A stretch of 17,163 bases of DNA from Allobrachymonas sp. (GTDB taxonomy: Bacteria; Pseudomonadota; Gammaproteobacteria; Burkholderiales; Burkholderiaceae_C): positions 1-17,163 of the forward strand of contig JAUNUE010000006.1 of NCBI GenBank assembly GCA_030538335.1, read 5' to 3'. The translations under genes were made by a program, and so were the position numbers. The notes below the pieces were generated by a model. That model was not told where the DNA came from, ran no database searches, and was given only the letters and a program-made list of their open reading frames with translations. Of the stretch, positions 1 through 6,988 are shown in pieces; positions within the stretch are counted from its first letter, which is position 1, and each line of letters begins with the position of its first letter.

Positions 1-2
1 CG

Positions 3-266
3 GCCGCCTCGGCCGCCAACGCCGCCATCGACCACATGCGCGACTGGGCGCTGGGAACTGGCGGCAAATGGGTCACCATGGGCGTGCCCAGCCAAGGCTG
101 GTACGGCATTCCGCAAGATGTGATGTTCGGCTTTCCGGTTACCACAGAAAACGGCGAGTACAAGGTAGTCGAAGGGCTGGACATCGACGCCTTCAGCCAG
201 GAACGCATCAACAAGACGCTGGCCGAGTTGGAGGGCGAGAAAGACGGCGTGAAACACCTGCTATAA
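3..266 (+). CDS. mdh: Malate dehydrogenase, C-terminal part (5' end outside window)
   Basis: The reading frame is open from base 3 to the TAA at 264-266 and gives the last 87 residues of an NAD-dependent malate dehydrogenase, which oxidises malate to oxaloacetate in the cytoplasmic TCA cycle. The segment with WALGTGGKWVTMG, GIPQDVMFGFPVT, and the tail NGEYKVVEGLDIDAFSQERINKTLAELE is the typical C-terminal end of the proteobacterial group that resembles cytosolic MDH. The catalytic His and NAD-binding Rossmann motif lie upstream of the window. The gene is followed 60 bases later by a CoA ester lyase-like gene in the same direction and then by acnB, so it belongs to a TCA gene neighbourhood. 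Family assignment is from recognition of the conserved C-terminus and is strong; the exact length of the whole protein cannot be seen. Confidence 0.95.
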   Translation, partial: AASAANAAIDHMRDWALGTGGKWVTMGVPSQGWYGIPQDVMFGFPVTTENGEYKVVEGLDIDAFSQERINKTLAELEGEKDGVKHLL

Positions 267-313
267 ATCGCACTTGGGCTTGTGCAGTACAGGCATTGAC
301 CACTCTTTGATGT

Positions 314-319
314 GAGGAG
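314..319 (+). promoter_or_regulatory. Ribosome binding site that fixes the start of the CoA ester lyase-like gene
   Basis: GAGGAG lies seven bases before the ATG at 327. An in-frame GTG at 312 would extend the protein by five residues but has no such site, so 327 is preferred. Confidence 0.7.
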
Positions 320-326
320 CCGTTTC

Positions 327-1319
327 ATGCAGAACCACCCCCGCGAAGTTCTTCTGGGCGCACAGGCCCGCACCGGCCAGTTGCCGGTGTGCGACCATTA
401 CAGCGGCATACCGAGCCGCATGGTGCAAAGCCTGCAATTGCAGGCCGAGCTGACGCAGGAGTTTGGCACCTGCGTGATCGATGTGACGCTTGATTGCGAA
501 GACGGCGCACCCGTGGGCCGCGAGGCCGACCACGCCGCGCTGGTGGCCGACCTGGCTGCAGGCAGTGCCGACAACGCCCGCGTGGCGGTGCGCGTGCATC
601 CGCTGGACCACCCCGCGTTTGCCGACGATGTGCGCATTTTGCTGGGCAAGGCGGCGGGCAAGCTGCGCCACATCATGGTTCCCAAAGTCGAGTCGTACGA
701 CGAGGTGGAGCGCATCGCCCGCCAGGTGGACGATGCGGGCGGCAGCCACATCCCGCTGCACGTGCTGGTCGAGTCGCCGCTGGCGGTACACCGCGCCTTC
801 ACTATCGCCTCGCACCCGCGCGTGGCTTCGATCAGCTTTGGGCTGATGGACTTTATCTCCAGCCACGGCGGTGCGATTCCTGATGCGGCCATGCAGGTAG
901 ACGGCCAGTTCAGCCACCCGCTGGTGGTGCAGGCCAAGCTGCAGATCGCATCGGCCTGCCACGCCTACGGCAAAACGCCTTCGCATTGCGTCGTCACCGA
1001 ATTCAACAACGACGAAGCCATTGCCCGCGCGGCCGTGCAGGCGTCGCGCCAGTTGGGCTTTACGCGCATGTGGAGCATCCATCCCAGCCAGATCCGCCCG
1101 ATTCTGGGAGCTTTTGCACCGAATGATTCGGCCGTGCTGGAGGCCGCAGAAATCATCGCGGCCGGACACAAGGCACACTGGGCGCCCATCAGCCACAACA
1201 ACCGCCTGCACGACCGTGCCAGCTACCGCTACTACTGGCAGGTGCTGGAACGGGCGCATGCCACAGGCAAGGTCGTGCCGGTCAATATCCACGCCATGCT
1301 GGGCACAGATGCGGGGTAA
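327..1319 (+). CDS. HpcH/HpaI aldolase / citrate lyase beta-like (CoA ester lyase) family protein
   Basis: A 330-residue TIM-barrel protein of the CitE/HpcH family, which forms or cleaves CoA thioesters such as malyl-CoA or citramalyl-CoA, or pyruvate aldol products, using a divalent metal. Visible family landmarks are DCED (56-59), VRVHP (89-93, substrate Arg), VPK (118-120), VES with the metal-ligand Glu149, FGLMDF with the metal-ligand Asp175, and the late IHPSQI (251-256). It is longer than minimal aldolases and close to the citrate lyase beta and malyl-CoA lyase range. There is no citD or citF next to it, so it is not the classical citrate lyase beta subunit. It sits 60 bases behind mdh in the same direction, probably in one transcript, which suggests a role near the TCA cycle. 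The true substrate cannot be told from the sequence. The ATG at 327 is chosen for its GAGGAG site. Confidence 0.88.
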   Translation: MQNHPREVLLGAQARTGQLPVCDHYSGIPSRMVQSLQLQAELTQEFGTCVIDVTLDCEDGAPVGREADHAALVADLAAGSADNARVAVRVHPLDHPAFADDVRILLGKAAGKLRHIMVPKVESYDEVERIARQVDDAGGSHIPLHVLVESPLAVHRAFTIASHPRVASISFGLMDFISSHGGAIPDAAMQVDGQFSHPLVVQAKLQIASACHAYGKTPSHCVVTEFNNDEAIARAAVQASRQLGFTRMWSIHPSQIRPILGAFAPNDSAVLEAAEIIAAGHKAHWAPISHNNRLHDRASYRYYWQVLERAHATGKVVPVNIHAMLGTDAG

Positions 1320-1379
1320 GGACAAGAACCCTGAACAAGTTCTCATATTGGCAACGGTATTACATCCCGTTTCTACCTT

Positions 1380-1403
1380 TTTGCCATGGCAAATGGCGAT
1401 AAT
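1380..1403 (+). promoter_or_regulatory. Perfect 14-bp palindrome next to a candidate -10 box
   Basis: TTTGCCATGGCAAA at 1380-1393 is a perfect palindrome, and GATAAT at 1398-1403, five bases further on, resembles a -10 hexamer. The start codon of the secreted protein gene is 32 bases downstream. No good -35 hexamer is seen at the right distance. A regulator-dependent promoter with an operator in the spacer would fit, but this is inference. Confidence 0.35.
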
Positions 1404-1435
1404 GGCGCGTCTTTTATTTTTCGGGAACGCGATCC

Positions 1436-1993
1436 ATGAAACAAACCTTCCTTGCTTTGGCTGTTGCTGGCCTGATGGCCGTTGGCATGGCTGGCGCACA
1501 AGCCCAGACCAAACCGGCTGCCAAAAAACCGGCTGCCGCCAAAAAGGCGCCGGCCAAAAAAGCACCTGCCAGAAAGAAGGCTCCGGCCAGAAAAGCGCCG
1601 GTGAAGAAGGCTCCCGCCAAAGCAGTCGCACCTGCTGCGGCTGCGGTGCCGCCGCCTGCTCCGGTGCTGGTGCCCGGTGCCGCTGGCGAGTTCCCGGTGT
1701 TCACAGGAGAGTTCCGCTGCGACGAAGGCACACTCAGCCTGGTGCCGCAAGGCGAAGAGTTTGCACTGAAGCTGCCCAGTGGCCGCAGCTACACCATGCG
1801 CCGCGTGCCCACATCCAGCGGCGTGGTGCGCCTGGAAGGCAATGCCGGCAAGGCCTACTGGCTGCAATCGGGCAACAAGTCCATGCTGATTGACACCGCC
1901 TCCGGTGGCCGCATGGCCGATGGCTGCCGCAACGCCATCCAGCAAGCCCGTGAAGAAGAATTGAAAACCAATCCTTCCAACCTGCTGAACTAA
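1436..1993 (+). CDS. Secreted protein with Lys/Ala/Pro-rich linker and MliC-like C-terminal domain
   Basis: A 185-residue exported protein. Residues 1-24 form a clear Sec signal peptide (MKQT, a hydrophobic stretch, then AQAQ as cleavage region). Residues 26-62 are a low-complexity basic linker made of KPAAKK/KKAPA/RKAP units, like histone H1 tails. Residues 64-84 are Ala/Pro-rich, and 85-164 form a compact domain with two Cys (95 and 164). That domain has FRCDEGTL, LPSGRSY, PTSSGVVRL, YWLQSG and a final DGC, an order resembling the MliC/PliC family of periplasmic inhibitors of c-type lysozyme (Cys, then SG, then Cys). There is no lipobox, so it would be soluble or bound through its linker. 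GGGAA at 1423-1427 lies eight bases before the ATG. Real gene: confident. MliC relation: tentative, from pattern only. A generic protein of unknown function is the alternative. Confidence 0.8.
   Translation: MKQTFLALAVAGLMAVGMAGAQAQTKPAAKKPAAAKKAPAKKAPARKKAPARKAPVKKAPAKAVAPAAAAVPPPAPVLVPGAAGEFPVFTGEFRCDEGTLSLVPQGEEFALKLPSGRSYTMRRVPTSSGVVRLEGNAGKAYWLQSGNKSMLIDTASGGRMADGCRNAIQQAREEELKTNPSNLLN
1506..1625 (+). repeat. Low-complexity coding repeat (KPAAKK / KKAPA units)
   Basis: DNA coding for the basic linker consists of near-repeats of units such as GCCAAAAAA and AAGGCGCCGGCC. It encodes about 37 residues of almost only Lys, Arg, Ala and Pro. Such tracts can change length by slippage or recombination, so strain length variation is likely (inference). 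Confidence 0.6.
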
Positions 1994-2012
1994 GCCAACA
2001 GGCGAAAAGGCC

Positions 2013-2060
2013 GCAAGTCCCCATCCCGACGTGGGGCTTGCGTGCCTTGTCGGGCAAGCG
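2013..2060 (+). other. Leader region with two mutually exclusive hairpins
   Basis: GCAAGTCCCC (2013-2022) can pair with GGGGCTTGC (2033-2041) with one bulged T. The GCTTGC part of the second arm (2036-2041) can instead pair with GCAAGC (2054-2059). No T run follows, so it is not a standard intrinsic terminator. It lies 20 bases after the secreted protein gene and about 160 bases before acnB. It could be a factor-dependent or weak transcription end, or an mRNA 3' structure. Confidence 0.4.
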
Positions 2061-2148
2061 TCAGGCAAATGCCCGATGATGCATGGGTTGCAGCGGTTTT
2101 TGTGCCCGCTGTGCCTTATTATTCCAAGCTGTGTCCCTCAGTCTGTCA

Positions 2149-2173
2149 GGCGTTTATGCGCTTGACAAACGCC
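2149..2173 (+). promoter_or_regulatory. Inverted repeat around a TTGACA hexamer upstream of acnB
   Basis: GGCGTTT (2149-2155) and AAACGCC (2167-2173) form a perfect 7-bp inverted repeat. A consensus -35 hexamer TTGACA sits at 2162-2167, about 50 bases before the acnB start. The best -10 at normal spacing (around 2185-2191) is poor, so an activator or another promoter is possible. Candidate acnB control region, not proven. Confidence 0.35.
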
Positions 2174-2204
2174 GTTACCGGCGCCTGTGCTGTACCTGCT
2201 TTTC

Positions 2205-2209
2205 AGGAG
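2205..2209 (+). promoter_or_regulatory. Ribosome binding site of acnB
   Basis: AGGAG seven bases before the ATG at 2217. It decides for this start over an in-frame GTG at 2187, which would add ten residues not seen in the family. Confidence 0.75.
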
Positions 2210-2216
2210 TTTGCCC

Positions 2217-4814
2217 ATGCTCAAAGAATACCGCGCCCACGCTGCCGAACGCGCAGCCCTTGGCATTCCCGCCCTGCCGCTGGATGCGCCACAAACCAGC
2301 GCACTGATCGATCTCATCAAAAACCCGCCTGCGGGCGAAGATACGGCCTACCTGCTGGACTTGCTCACGTACCGCGTGCCGCCGGGCGTGGACGATGCGG
2401 CCAAGGTCAAGGCGTCTTTTCTGGCCGCCGTGGCACACGGCGACATCAAGGTAGACCTGATCAACCGCGCCCGCGCCACCGAGCTGCTGGGCACCATGGT
2501 GGGCGGCTACAACGTGCAGCCGCTGGTCGATTTGCTGGACGATGCCGAAGTGGCGGGCATTGCCGCTGAAGCTTTGAAAAAAACCCTGCTGGTGTTCGAC
2601 TTTTTCAACGATGTGGCCGCCAAAGCCAAGGCAGGCAACGCCAAGGCGCAAGAGGTGATGCAAAGCTGGGCCGATGCCGAGTGGTTCACCAGCCGCCCCG
2701 AGGTGGAGAAGAAAATCACCGTCACCGTGTTCAAGGTGCCGGGCGAAACCAATACCGACGACCTGTCGCCCGCGCCCGACGCCTGGAGCCGCCCCGATAT
2801 TCCGCTGCACTACCTGGCCATGCTGAAAAACACGCGGCCCGACGCAGCCTTCAAACCCGAAGAAGACGGCAAGCGCGGCCCGATCCAGTTCATCGAAGAC
2901 CTGAAGAAAAAAGGCCATTTGGTAGCCTATGTAGGCGATGTGGTGGGAACCGGCTCCAGCCGCAAATCGGCCACCAACAGCGTGATCTGGGCCACGGGCG
3001 AAGACATCCCCTTCGTGCCCAACAAGCGCTTTGGCGGCGTCTGTCTGGGTGGCAAAATTGCGCCGATCTTCTTCAATACGCAAGAAGACTCAGGCGCACT
3101 GCCGATTGAAGTGGACGTGAGCCAGATGGAAATGGGCGACGTCATCGATATCTACCCCTACGACGGCAAGATCGAGAAAAATGGCAGCAAGATCGCTGAT
3201 TTTGAGCTTAAAAGCGAGGTGTTGCTCGACGAAGTGCGCGCCGGGGGGCGCATCAACCTGATCATTGGCCGCAGCCTCACCGCCAAGGCGCGCGAGGCGC
3301 TGGGTCTGCCTGTGAGCACCACCTTCCGCCTGCCCAAAGCGCCTGTGGATACGGGCAAGGGCTTTACGCTGGCGCAAAAAATGGTCGGTCGCGCCTGTGG
3401 CCTGCCCGAAGGCCAGGGCATCCGTCCCGGCACCTATTGCGAACCCAAGATGACCACCGTGGGCAGCCAGGACACCACCGGCCCCATGACGCGCGACGAG
3501 CTGAAAGACCTGGCCTGTCTGGGCTTCAGCGCCGATCTGGTCATGCAGAGCTTCTGCCACACCGCGGCCTACCCCAAACCCATCGACGCAAAAATGCACC
3601 GCGAGTTGCCGCCCTTCATGAGCGACCGCGGCGGCGTAAGCCTGCGCGTGGGCGACGGCGTAATCCACTCATGGCTCAACCGCCTGCTGCTGCCCGATAC
3701 GGTGGGCACAGGTGGCGACAGCCATACGCGTTTTCCCATCGGTATCAGCTTCCCGGCAGGTTCCGGCCTGGTGGCATTTGCTGCCGCTACGGGCGTGATG
3801 CCGCTCGACATGCCCGAATCGGTGCTGGTGCGCTTCAAAGGCGAGATGCAGCCCGGCGTAACACTGCGCGACCTGGTGCATGCGATTCCGCTCTACGCCA
3901 TCAAGCAGGGTCTGCTCACGGTAGCCAAGGCGGGCAAGAAAAACGCCTTCTCAGGCCGTATCCTCGAAATTGAAGGCTTGCCGCACCTCAAAGTAGAGCA
4001 GGCGTTCGAGCTGAGCGACGCCAGCGCCGAGCGCAGCGCCGCAGGGTGCACCATCAAGCTCGACAAGGAGCCGATCATCGAGTACCTGCAATCGAACGTG
4101 GTGCTGATGAAAGCCATGATTGCCGACGGCTACGAAGACGCCAAGACCCTGCAACGCCGCATCGAAAAAGTCGAACAGTGGCTGGCCAACCCGCAATTGC
4201 TTGAAGCCGACAAGGATGCCGAATACGCTGCCGTGATCGAGATTGATCTCGCCGACATCAAGGAACCCATCGTCTGCTGCCCCAACGACCCGGACGACGC
4301 CAAGTTCATGTCTGAAGTCTCCGGCACCAAAATCGACGAAGCCTTTATCGGCAGTTGCATGACCAATATCGGCCACTTCCGCGCCGCAGCCAAGCTGCTG
4401 GGCGGCCAGCGCGACATCCCCGTCAAGCTGTGGGTGGCGCCGCCCACCAAGATGGACCAGGAAGAGTTGATGAAAGAAGGCCACTATGCTGCCTTCGGCA
4501 CCGCAGGCGCCCGCACCGAAATGCCCGGCTGCAGCCTGTGCATGGGCAACCAGGCGCAGGTGCGCGAAGGCGCCACAGTCATGAGCACCAGCACGCGCAA
4601 CTTCCCCAACCGCTTGGGCCGCAACGCCAATGTGTACCTGGGCAGCGCGGAACTTGCCGCCGTGTGCTCCAAGCTGGGCCGCATCCCGACGATCGCCGAA
4701 TACCAGGCAGAAATGGGCATCATCGACGCCGACAAGGCAAGCGTCTACCGCTACATGAACTTTGACCAGATCGACGACTACGTTGAAAAGGCCAAAGATG
4801 CCACGACCGCGTAA
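2217..4814 (+). CDS. acnB: Bifunctional aconitate hydratase 2 / 2-methylisocitrate dehydratase
   Basis: An 865-residue aconitase B, the same length as the E. coli enzyme. It interconverts citrate and isocitrate through cis-aconitate in the TCA cycle, and this type can also act on 2-methyl-cis-aconitate in the methylcitrate cycle. The order is that of AcnB: an N-terminal HEAT-like helical domain (about 1-160, beginning MLKEYRAHAAERAALG), the swivel domain (about 170-370, with GDVVGTGSSRKSATNSV), then the catalytic domains. The three [4Fe-4S] ligand cysteines are seen at 714 (GSCMTNIG) and at 772 and 775 (GCSLCMGNQ). Other active-site stretches include GGDSHTRFPIG. The ATG at 2217 has AGGAG seven bases upstream. 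The gene is separated by about 220 bases from the gene before it, so it may have its own promoter; a strong terminator follows 20 bases after the stop. The identification is firm. Confidence 0.98.
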   Translation: MLKEYRAHAAERAALGIPALPLDAPQTSALIDLIKNPPAGEDTAYLLDLLTYRVPPGVDDAAKVKASFLAAVAHGDIKVDLINRARATELLGTMVGGYNVQPLVDLLDDAEVAGIAAEALKKTLLVFDFFNDVAAKAKAGNAKAQEVMQSWADAEWFTSRPEVEKKITVTVFKVPGETNTDDLSPAPDAWSRPDIPLHYLAMLKNTRPDAAFKPEEDGKRGPIQFIEDLKKKGHLVAYVGDVVGTGSSRKSATNSVIWATGEDIPFVPNKRFGGVCLGGKIAPIFFNTQEDSGALPIEVDVSQMEMGDVIDIYPYDGKIEKNGSKIADFELKSEVLLDEVRAGGRINLIIGRSLTAKAREALGLPVSTTFRLPKAPVDTGKGFTLAQKMVGRACGLPEGQGIRPGTYCEPKMTTVGSQDTTGPMTRDELKDLACLGFSADLVMQSFCHTAAYPKPIDAKMHRELPPFMSDRGGVSLRVGDGVIHSWLNRLLLPDTVGTGGDSHTRFPIGISFPAGSGLVAFAAATGVMPLDMPESVLVRFKGEMQPGVTLRDLVHAIPLYAIKQGLLTVAKAGKKNAFSGRILEIEGLPHLKVEQAFELSDASAERSAAGCTIKLDKEPIIEYLQSNVVLMKAMIADGYEDAKTLQRRIEKVEQWLANPQLLEADKDAEYAAVIEIDLADIKEPIVCCPNDPDDAKFMSEVSGTKIDEAFIGSCMTNIGHFRAAAKLLGGQRDIPVKLWVAPPTKMDQEELMKEGHYAAFGTAGARTEMPGCSLCMGNQAQVREGATVMSTSTRNFPNRLGRNANVYLGSAELAAVCSKLGRIPTIAEYQAEMGIIDADKASVYRYMNFDQIDDYVEKAKDATTA

Positions 4815-4834
4815 TAAAGCGACAACAGGCAACA

Positions 4835-4865
4835 AAAAACCCGCATGAACTCCATGCGGGTTTTT
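4835..4865. terminator. Bidirectional intrinsic terminator between acnB and tRNA-Thr
   Basis: CCCGCATG (4840-4847), a five-base loop and CATGCGGG (4853-4860) form a perfect 8-bp stem, flanked by A5 on the left and T5 on the right. It therefore works for both strands: acnB on + and the tRNA on -. Confidence 0.92.
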
Positions 4866-4870
4866 ATTTG

Positions 4871-4946
4871 TGGTGCCGGCGACCGGAATCGAACTGGTGA
4901 CCTACGCGTTACGAGTGCGTTGCTCTACCAACTGAGCTACGCCGGC
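4871..4946 (-). tRNA. tRNA-Thr, anticodon CGT
   Basis: The minus strand folds into a complete 76-base cloverleaf with an encoded CCA. The acceptor stem GCCGGCG/CGCCGGC is perfect, the D stem is GCTC/GAGC, and the anticodon loop CTCGTAA carries CGT, which reads the Thr codon ACG. The T loop is TTCGATT. Two A·C mismatches are visible, at positions 31-39 at the bottom of the anticodon stem and 52-62 in the T stem. All other landmarks (T33, T54-T55-C56, A58, A73) are intact. This species is partly redundant with a tRNA-Thr(TGT), which could tolerate such changes. It is transcribed away from acnB's direction and ends at the shared terminator. Confidence 0.97.
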
Positions 4947-4955
4947 GTGCGTGGT

Positions 4956-4961
4956 ATTGTA
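4956..4961 (-). promoter_or_regulatory. Candidate -10 box of the tRNA-Thr gene
   Basis: TACAAT on the minus strand lies ten bases before the tRNA 5' end, followed by a GC-rich stretch ACCACGCAC. The -35 region at normal spacing (CCGCAT) is poor. Position and hexamer fit a tRNA promoter. Confidence 0.5.
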
Positions 4962-5023
4962 GGCGAAAGCCCGCGTCGATGCGGCGTGACTGATTCCGAA
5001 ATCAGAACAGGTTGCCGACTTGG

Positions 5024-6793
5024 TCACGGCTGCTTGCGCATGAACACGACCATGGCTTCGTCCGTTTCTTTCGCGCTGCGGCTGGCTACTGCAACTTGTT
5101 GCCACGCCTGCATGTCAAGCGCATGTTCCACAATCGCCATCCGGCTCTGGCGCACCACCAGCCAGGGGCATTGGGCCTCGCGCCCACGCATCACATCGAG
5201 CTTTCCGTAGTACATCAGGGCGGTGAGCTGGGCGTCTTCCAGCCCGTACTGCTGCACGCATCCTTCAGGCATGGCTGCTTGCCTGATCGCGTGGGTCACC
5301 TGGTTCGCAACGACCTGGTAGCTGCGCACGTGGTTCAGGGCGGGTAGCCACAAGGTAGCGAGCAGCACCCAGCACATGGTCACGCCCGCGGCGGGCAGGA
5401 TCATGCTTTTCCATATGGCCGGGCGCAGGCGCCGGGTGCGCCAGCGCACCAGCACCAACCAGCCGATGGTGGCCAGTAATCCGGCAGCAAACGCGCCCCA
5501 TTGCAGGCGCATGGGCAAACCTTCGAGCATGCGGTGGATGCGTTCTGCCGGACGCCGGGGTACGCCGGTCACTGCGGCAAACCAGACAAACCAGATGTAG
5601 CCACCGGCCAGCGTGAACAGCAGCAAGGTGAACCAGTCGATAAAGGCGCCCATGCTGCGTTTGAGCGTGGGCAGCGCAAAGGCAGCCAGAGTGGCACTGG
5701 CCGGCAGCGCCAGCAGCAGCATGGCCTTGTCTTTGCCGACGAGCAGGGAGCCGATGCTGCCCAGCAAGGTCATGCCCAGAGGCAAGGCGATGTGTCGGCT
5801 CGACAAAATGCTGCGCCACTGCCTGCGCCAGCGCCACAGCGTCCACAAGGCAAACAGCCAGGCAGGCCAGAAGAACCACAGTTGCAGCTTGATCAGATCG
5901 CGCCAGTGGATCCAGCGGCTGGGCAACGGCTGGATGCGCCAGCGCCACATGCCAAACACACTGGCCAGATAGGCGCACACAGCCATCAGCGCCACCACAC
6001 CTGCGATGCTGGTCCAGCGGCGACGCTGCAACACATCCAGTTCTTTTTCAGAAAGCTCGTAATCAGGGCTGCTGCGCAGCCAGTCGACGCGGGGGCTGGC
6101 CGCAAGTGCCAGCACGCCCATCATGCCCACCAGCACCGCCACAGCAGGTGCCCCCGACAGCACCAGCCCGACCATGCCAACAACCGCTGCCAAGGCCGCC
6201 TGCACAACGCGGTAAGGCAAGGCAGCAAGCCCGAAAAACAGCAGCGACATGCAGCACAACTGCACCAAAGGCGGCGACATCTGGTGCGCGGCTTCTGCCA
6301 ACCCCAGGCACGACAACAGCGCCAACAAGCCGCCATCGGCAATGGCCCGCGCATAGTCTGAGGGGGAAGCCTCGCCGCCAAAAGCAAAGCTCACCGGCTG
6401 CGCTGCACGTGAACGCGCAAGGTAATAAATGGCATACCAGCACGCCAGAAAAGTCAACAACAACAGGGCGATGTAGGCCACCTGTACCGCCTGCGCTGCG
6501 GGCATTTCGCCAGGCGCCAGACGGATGGCCCAGGCACCAATCCAGTAAGGCAACAGGGCCTTGAAACCCGCAGACTCACCCAACAGACCCGGCGACAACC
6601 AGTCGGTGCGCCCCTGTGCCAGCTCCAGCATGTAGCCAAAGCTGGCAATGTCATCGCCCTTCCATGGTTCACGGCCCACATTGCCCGCCAGGGCATATAC
6701 CAGGCAGAACAGCAGCATGCCCCAGCGCGGCAGGCGCCTCACGCCTTCTTGCGAGACGATGACGGGAGAGGGTGGCGGGTTCAAACGAATCAT
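5024..6793 (-). CDS. GT-C-like multi-spanning membrane protein (GT39/ArnT-related, function unknown)
   Basis: A 589-residue integral membrane protein with about 10-12 hydrophobic helices and a C-terminal soluble part (about the last 110 residues). The first extracytoplasmic loop has GREPWKGDDIASFGYMLELAQG (written here in parts: REPWKGDD at 41-48, then FGYMLELA) and WLSPGLLGESAGFKALLPYW, which parallels the DE-RY and PP-L-YW loop of lipid-linked sugar transferases of the GT39/ArnT group. It probably uses a polyprenyl-phosphate sugar donor, but the donor and acceptor are unknown and activity is not certain. The ATG at 6793 is taken as start; a GTG at 6829 would add twelve residues and neither has a clear ribosome site. 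It is preceded by the rpmE2 terminator and a candidate promoter, so it is probably monocistronic. A second, more typical ArnT-like gene lies at 10125-11771. Confidence 0.8.
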   Translation of the reverse strand: MIRLNPPPSPVIVSQEGVRRLPRWGMLLFCLVYALAGNVGREPWKGDDIASFGYMLELAQGRTDWLSPGLLGESAGFKALLPYWIGAWAIRLAPGEMPAAQAVQVAYIALLLLTFLACWYAIYYLARSRAAQPVSFAFGGEASPSDYARAIADGGLLALLSCLGLAEAAHQMSPPLVQLCCMSLLFFGLAALPYRVVQAALAAVVGMVGLVLSGAPAVAVLVGMMGVLALAASPRVDWLRSSPDYELSEKELDVLQRRRWTSIAGVVALMAVCAYLASVFGMWRWRIQPLPSRWIHWRDLIKLQLWFFWPAWLFALWTLWRWRRQWRSILSSRHIALPLGMTLLGSIGSLLVGKDKAMLLLALPASATLAAFALPTLKRSMGAFIDWFTLLLFTLAGGYIWFVWFAAVTGVPRRPAERIHRMLEGLPMRLQWGAFAAGLLATIGWLVLVRWRTRRLRPAIWKSMILPAAGVTMCWVLLATLWLPALNHVRSYQVVANQVTHAIRQAAMPEGCVQQYGLEDAQLTALMYYGKLDVMRGREAQCPWLVVRQSRMAIVEHALDMQAWQQVAVASRSAKETDEAMVVFMRKQP

Positions 6794-6862
6794 TCGGGTA
6801 CATGCGCACGATGGATGCCGCGACAACACAAGACCGTACAGGCTGCGGCAGCCGCATCATGC

Positions 6863-6892
6863 ATTATCTGGCGGCATGGGCCGGCCCGTCAG
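6863..6892 (-). promoter_or_regulatory. Candidate promoter of the GT-C-like gene with palindrome in the spacer
   Basis: On the minus strand CTGACG (6887-6892) is followed after 18 bases by GATAAT (6863-6868). The spacer includes the perfect palindrome GGGCCGGCCC (6878-6887). The promoter lies just after the rpmE2 terminator and 70 bases before the ATG at 6793. Confidence 0.4.
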
Positions 6893-6897
6893 AAAAC

Positions 6898-6925
6898 AAA
6901 AAAGCAACCCTTGGGCTGCTTTTTT
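6898..6925 (-). terminator. Intrinsic terminator of rpmE2
   Basis: On the minus strand GCAGCC, loop CAAG, GGTTGC form a 6-bp stem with one G·U pair, followed by TTTTTT. A6 before the stem pairs with the T6 tract. It lies about 65 bases after the L31 stop codon. Confidence 0.8.
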
Positions 6926-6988
6926 GCACAGGTTACCTGTTCAGAACCGCCAGACACGGCGCGGTGACGGGCCGTAGGTGCTGCCTTG

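Noticed and set aside
261..1631. A 456-codon open frame on the minus strand, antisense to the CoA ester lyase-like gene
   Set aside because: It is rich in His, Arg and Gln from reading GC-rich codons backwards, shows no recognisable motif, and the + strand frame has clear family residues.
1021..1893. A 290-codon + strand frame spanning two genes
   Set aside because: It overlaps the ends of the lyase-like gene and the secreted protein in another frame and gives a Cys/Arg/Trp-rich protein without domains.
3951..4835. A 294-codon frame antisense to the end of acnB
   Set aside because: Mirror frame of a highly conserved gene; it runs into the terminator.
4990..5005. Hairpin CTGATT-CCGA-AATCAG after the GT-C-like gene
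   Set aside because: Six-base stem without a following T run; not enough to call a terminator.
5501..6361. A 286-codon + strand frame antisense to the GT-C-like gene
   Set aside because: Gln/His/Pro-rich product typical of reading a Leu-rich membrane gene backwards.
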